This document shows positions 60,995 to 64,000 of a stretch of 64,000 bases of DNA, piece after piece. The DNA is from Proales similis (lineage: Eukaryota; Rotifera; Eurotatoria; Ploima; Proalidae): contig JAGVRJ010000009.1 in assembly GCA_019059635.1 (NCBI GenBank), forward strand, positions 310,001-374,000. Reading direction: 5' to 3'. A model generated the notes under the pieces. That model saw only the letters and a list, made by a program, of their open reading frames with translations, was not told the DNA's origin and did no database searches. The position numbers and the translations under genes were made by a program. Position 1 is the stretch's first letter. Every line of letters starts with the position of its first letter.

Positions 60995-63061
60995 ATGTAT
61001 AGAGTCAGAAATCGACTGCTCAAATTGTTTGCTCTATTGACCGGCTTGTGCATTGCGTTGGCGACAATCAAGTCGTTGCTGAGCTCAAGCTCTCCAGTTG
61101 CGTCGTTGATCTTCAATCCAGAGCACGGACGATTTTACTTGCGACCGAACGACTTTCACATCTACGAGGCCCGAGATCCGAAGCTTGCGGACAGTCCCGA
61201 TTCTAGCGCCAATGAGCCCGAGCATCGTTTTACTGGCAACAGCTTTCAGATTAAAAGTGTCAGAATCGCCTATTCTCGTTTTTTCAAGACCGAATGGCTC
61301 AAGTATTTGAGACTGGCTCGCGAGCTGGGCGCCAACACAATCGAAATCGAAATAGCCTGGAACGTTCACAATCCGAGAATTGAGACGTTCGATTTTTCTG
61401 TGGACCGCAACGACCTTGAAGCGTTCATAGACCTGATTGGCATGCAAAATCTCTACGCAATAGTGCGAGTCGATCCGTTTTACAACTGCTCGGGCTACGA
61501 TTTCGGTGGCCTGCCCAGCTGGCTGCTTGGCTATGACCACCTGGAAGCGTTGAACTTGGACAACAATCGTTTTGTCACAGTACTTGAAAGATATCTAAAA
61601 AATCTCATCCAAGTAACGAAACCAAGACAAAGACACCTGGGTGGACCGATCATTGCGGTTGCCGTGCAAAAGTCCAATCAGGCCAACCAGCAGACCGATC
61701 TGTCCGCCTTTTACAATCGGGCCTACTTTGACTTGTTTGAAAGTTTGCTCAGGAAGAATGAATTCGTCGAGCTCATATTGACCACTGCGCCGGCCTGCTT
61801 GAGTAGTTTGAATCGATCGGTGATTGACCAATGCGATCCCAGAATTGAAACTTACCAGCCCTGGAATCATGAGTCGGGCGTCTCTCAATTGTCACGTGAC
61901 ACGTCATGTCTGGACTACGAATCTGCGAGGCGAGCAAACGTTCAAGAAAGAAACTACGAAATGCTGTTGGAAATGGTTCAAAACAGAAACTGGTCATTTT
62001 GTCTACGCAACTTCGCCAGTCCAATTCAGTCAGCGCTCAACTGGGCCCTTGGCTGGCAGACAAACGCCAGCTCTTATCTGATTGAAGACGACGGCTTCCT
62101 TAGTCCGCTCTACTTTAGAGTGCGTTCCAAAATTGCCCACAATTTGTCGACCGTTCGCAATCAGGCAAGGTCAGCGAAGCGAGCGACGACGACGCTCCTT
62201 CTGTCCAAAATCGATCGGGAAAAGCTTTCGAAGCTAAAAGCCGAGCACTTTGTCACCTTTCAGGACCTGGCTGCTCACCTGGTTGGTTCGATTGAAGTGA
62301 TCTCGGCCAAACTGCGCAATCATGAAGTCATGGAGCAGAGTCTAAAGCTGGAAGATGCCAATTTTGCGCTTATTCTCTACAGAGCAAGTATCAAATTTCG
62401 CCCTGGCGCCGTGTTAAACGTAAACGCAGATTTGATTAACGACCGAGTCAGCATTTATTGTGGTAACATGCGTCGTCTGGCAGTCATTGATTCAAAGTCA
62501 AAAGCAACTCATTCGCTTAAAATGGACAGCGACTGCCAGAACGTGACTGTTCTGGTGGAAAATTGGGGCCGATCGAGTATACTTGGCAGCAAAATTGACA
62601 TTCAATCGCAGAGAAAGGGAATTTTATCCTCGACTGCGTTCTCTTGGTCGACTGGCTCCTCCAATTCGCCAGTGACGGACAAATGGCGTGTGAATTTCAT
62701 CGATTTGAGCCGCGTGTTTTACTACCGATTCGAGGACTTTGAAATGAAGCAGCGCTACTCTACAGGCTCTTTGCAGGGCCCATTTCTGGCCTATTTTAGC
62801 TTCACAATTGACAATTTATCGCAGCTGGCCACGCAGAGGCAAATTTACTTGCTGATGAGCAACTGGGTTCGCGGAGTCTTGTACATCAACGGATTCAATC
62901 TCGGCCGATACGCGGACAGTGACCAATGGGCAACAGTGCCTCTACCTGTTCAGCTTCTAGTGCCCGGTGTCAATCGGCTTTTAATATTCGAGCTTGACAC
63001 TGTCCAAGACCCGTCCATTTATTTGAGCCGAATGAAAATCGGCCGAGAGCTGCAAGTCTAA
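60995..63061 (+). CDS. GH35 beta-galactosidase-like protein, probable pseudoenzyme
   Basis: A single exon encodes 688 aa. A short basic N-terminus and a hydrophobic segment (LFALLTGLCIALATI, residues about 11-28) predict a type II membrane anchor. The body follows GH35: LARELGANTIEIEIAWNVHN, the FDFSVDRNDLEAFI block, FGGLPSWLL (about 171-179), GGPIIAVAVQ (about 217), LVENWGR and YINGFNLGRYA near the end (jelly-roll). But the residues that make the enzyme work look lost. The CAEW Glu of the sugar site is CSGY here, and QVENEYG, with the acid/base Glu, is AVAVQKSNQ. No EFW/EFY-type nucleophile block is found, and GTNFG is LRNFA. So hydrolysis of galactosides is unlikely; binding or structural use is possible. 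The long frame suggests selection. An AATAAA lies at 63102. Confidence 0.85.
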   Translation: MYRVRNRLLKLFALLTGLCIALATIKSLLSSSSPVASLIFNPEHGRFYLRPNDFHIYEARDPKLADSPDSSANEPEHRFTGNSFQIKSVRIAYSRFFKTEWLKYLRLARELGANTIEIEIAWNVHNPRIETFDFSVDRNDLEAFIDLIGMQNLYAIVRVDPFYNCSGYDFGGLPSWLLGYDHLEALNLDNNRFVTVLERYLKNLIQVTKPRQRHLGGPIIAVAVQKSNQANQQTDLSAFYNRAYFDLFESLLRKNEFVELILTTAPACLSSLNRSVIDQCDPRIETYQPWNHESGVSQLSRDTSCLDYESARRANVQERNYEMLLEMVQNRNWSFCLRNFASPIQSALNWALGWQTNASSYLIEDDGFLSPLYFRVRSKIAHNLSTVRNQARSAKRATTTLLLSKIDREKLSKLKAEHFVTFQDLAAHLVGSIEVISAKLRNHEVMEQSLKLEDANFALILYRASIKFRPGAVLNVNADLINDRVSIYCGNMRRLAVIDSKSKATHSLKMDSDCQNVTVLVENWGRSSILGSKIDIQSQRKGILSSTAFSWSTGSSNSPVTDKWRVNFIDLSRVFYYRFEDFEMKQRYSTGSLQGPFLAYFSFTIDNLSQLATQRQIYLLMSNWVRGVLYINGFNLGRYADSDQWATVPLPVQLLVPGVNRLLIFELDTVQDPSIYLSRMKIGRELQV

Positions 63062-63101
63062 ACAGTGCGAACGTAGACTCAAAGTTCTTTTTTTTTTTTT
63101 T

Positions 63102-63107
63102 AATAAA
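63102..63107 (+). terminator. GH35-like gene polyadenylation signal
   Basis: An AATAAA after a T-rich run, 41 bases past the stop. Confidence 0.6.
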
Positions 63108-63784
63108 AATCCGTTCTCTTCTTTCTCGTCCCAATCGAGAAGCGTTTATTCAAGTGGATTTGAAAATAAACCAGCGTGAACAGGAAAATAGGAATTCTGG
63201 TAATACAATGAGTTTTTAGATGAAAATGGCCGCCTTATGGCTTTGAATTGAACATGTTCTGCTTGCTTCGTTCATTTGGGTGAATTGGGTTCAAATGTCA
63301 GTGCAAAGCGAGACGAACTTTGAAGCGGCTGCAAGTCAACTGGGCCGACTGTGATTCAATCCAAGGGCGGAGCGTCGAAATTAAGCCGAGAGTGGCGTAA
63401 AATATATGATGATAAATATGACGAACTGTTTTCATGAGCAGCAACCGATCGGGCCGACAACAGCGTGTCGCCACTCAAATTAAACAATTATTTTCTCTCT
63501 CAATTGAGCGGTTTGGCTCAGAATAACTGGTCAGAAACAAAGCGAGCGAAGTGGCCCTTGTTTTTATGAACGTACTTCATTGTGTGGAGGACTTGAATAA
63601 TAGATAAATTGAGGATTAAAATGTAAGCTTGCTTGACTGAATGTGAAATCGAAGGCGTTTATAGAGAACCTAGAGGATCGTGTCATTCAAGCTCAAGTGT
63701 GATTGAACTGCGGTCTGAATGATATCGGAAAGAGATTTGAAAGTTAAAGGCCTCAGTGCTCTCATCTGCTTGTGCATTCGTTGG
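63108..63784. other. Spacer between convergent genes
   Basis: No supported exon; presumed 3' UTR of the minus-strand gene at the window edge. Confidence 0.35.
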
Positions 63785-64000
63785 TTAGAACTTGAGATGT
63801 TGCTGATTCAGAGGGTGAATTGTAGGAGCATTGTTGCCCCTGTTGATTTGAATCGACTTGGCAATCGAGGCCGGCATGCTTCGCTTCAATACGCCGCCCG
63901 TGATCGAGCTCATAAGTTGAGTGGGCGCCGGCGGCCGCGGTGAATTGATGCCCAGATTGACCGATTCGAATTCAATGTCACTGTAGAACTCTTGATCCTC
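63785..64000 (-). CDS. 3' end of an unidentified gene (partial)
   Basis: From the window end the minus strand is open for 71 codons to a TAA at 63785-63787. It reads EDQEFYSDIEFESVNLGINS, then a Pro-rich turn (PRPPAPTQL), a Lys/Arg/Ser part (GGVLKRSMPASIAKS) and an end QQHLKF. It looks like the acidic to basic disordered tail of a larger protein. I do not recognise it. Coding is supported by codon choice like the neighbours, not by homology. Confidence 0.45.
   Translation of the reverse strand, partial: EDQEFYSDIEFESVNLGINSPRPPAPTQLMSSITGGVLKRSMPASIAKSIQINRGNNAPTIHPLNQQHLKF

Overview
This is a stretch of an animal nuclear genome. The genes are split by short GT-AG introns, many of them about 45-75 bp, and carry AATAAA polyadenylation signals. 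They encode animal-wide proteins: huntingtin, Par-3, a vesicular glutamate transporter, a secretin-type GPCR, BBS2, GCC1 and TMEM135. Together these point to a bilaterian invertebrate with neurons, epithelial polarity and cilia, and with a compact genome. I cannot name the phylum from this sequence alone. Exon boundaries below were placed by eye, from reading-frame continuity, GT/AG sites and my knowledge of the protein families; no alignment or transcript data were available.

Layout: the window opens inside huntingtin, a very long uninterrupted reading frame, followed by a 4.7-kb gene-poor stretch rich in GA/CA microsatellites. Next come a class B GPCR, a small unknown minus-strand gene, and EIF2S2 with decayed partial copies of itself just upstream. 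A dense housekeeping block follows from 18 to 36 kb: carnitine acyltransferase (CROT-like, minus), malic enzyme, RPRD1-type CID protein, KGD4/MRPS36, a YbaY-domain protein (minus), TMEM135 (minus), EIF3K, ZGPAT (minus) and the golgin GCC1 (minus). Two small plus-strand genes lie near 37 kb. PARD3 (minus) covers 37.9-43.5 kb, and a 9.2-kb microsatellite-rich gene desert separates it from VGLUT. The last part holds a SKICH-type inositol 5-phosphatase (minus) divergent from BBS2, then a single-exon GH35 protein whose catalytic residues look lost, and the 3' end of an unidentified minus-strand gene.

Best second-look items: (1) TMEM135 seems to have two alternative, homologous first coding exon sets, both ending at the same position and phase. 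(2) The GH35 protein looks like a membrane-anchored pseudoenzyme. (3) A perfect RFX X-box lies in the BBS2/5-phosphatase bidirectional promoter. (4) Huntingtin is intronless over at least 2,319 codons. (5) Degenerate tandem fragments of EIF2S2 sit beside the intact gene. (6) A cytosolic-looking protein carries a bacterial-type YbaY domain.
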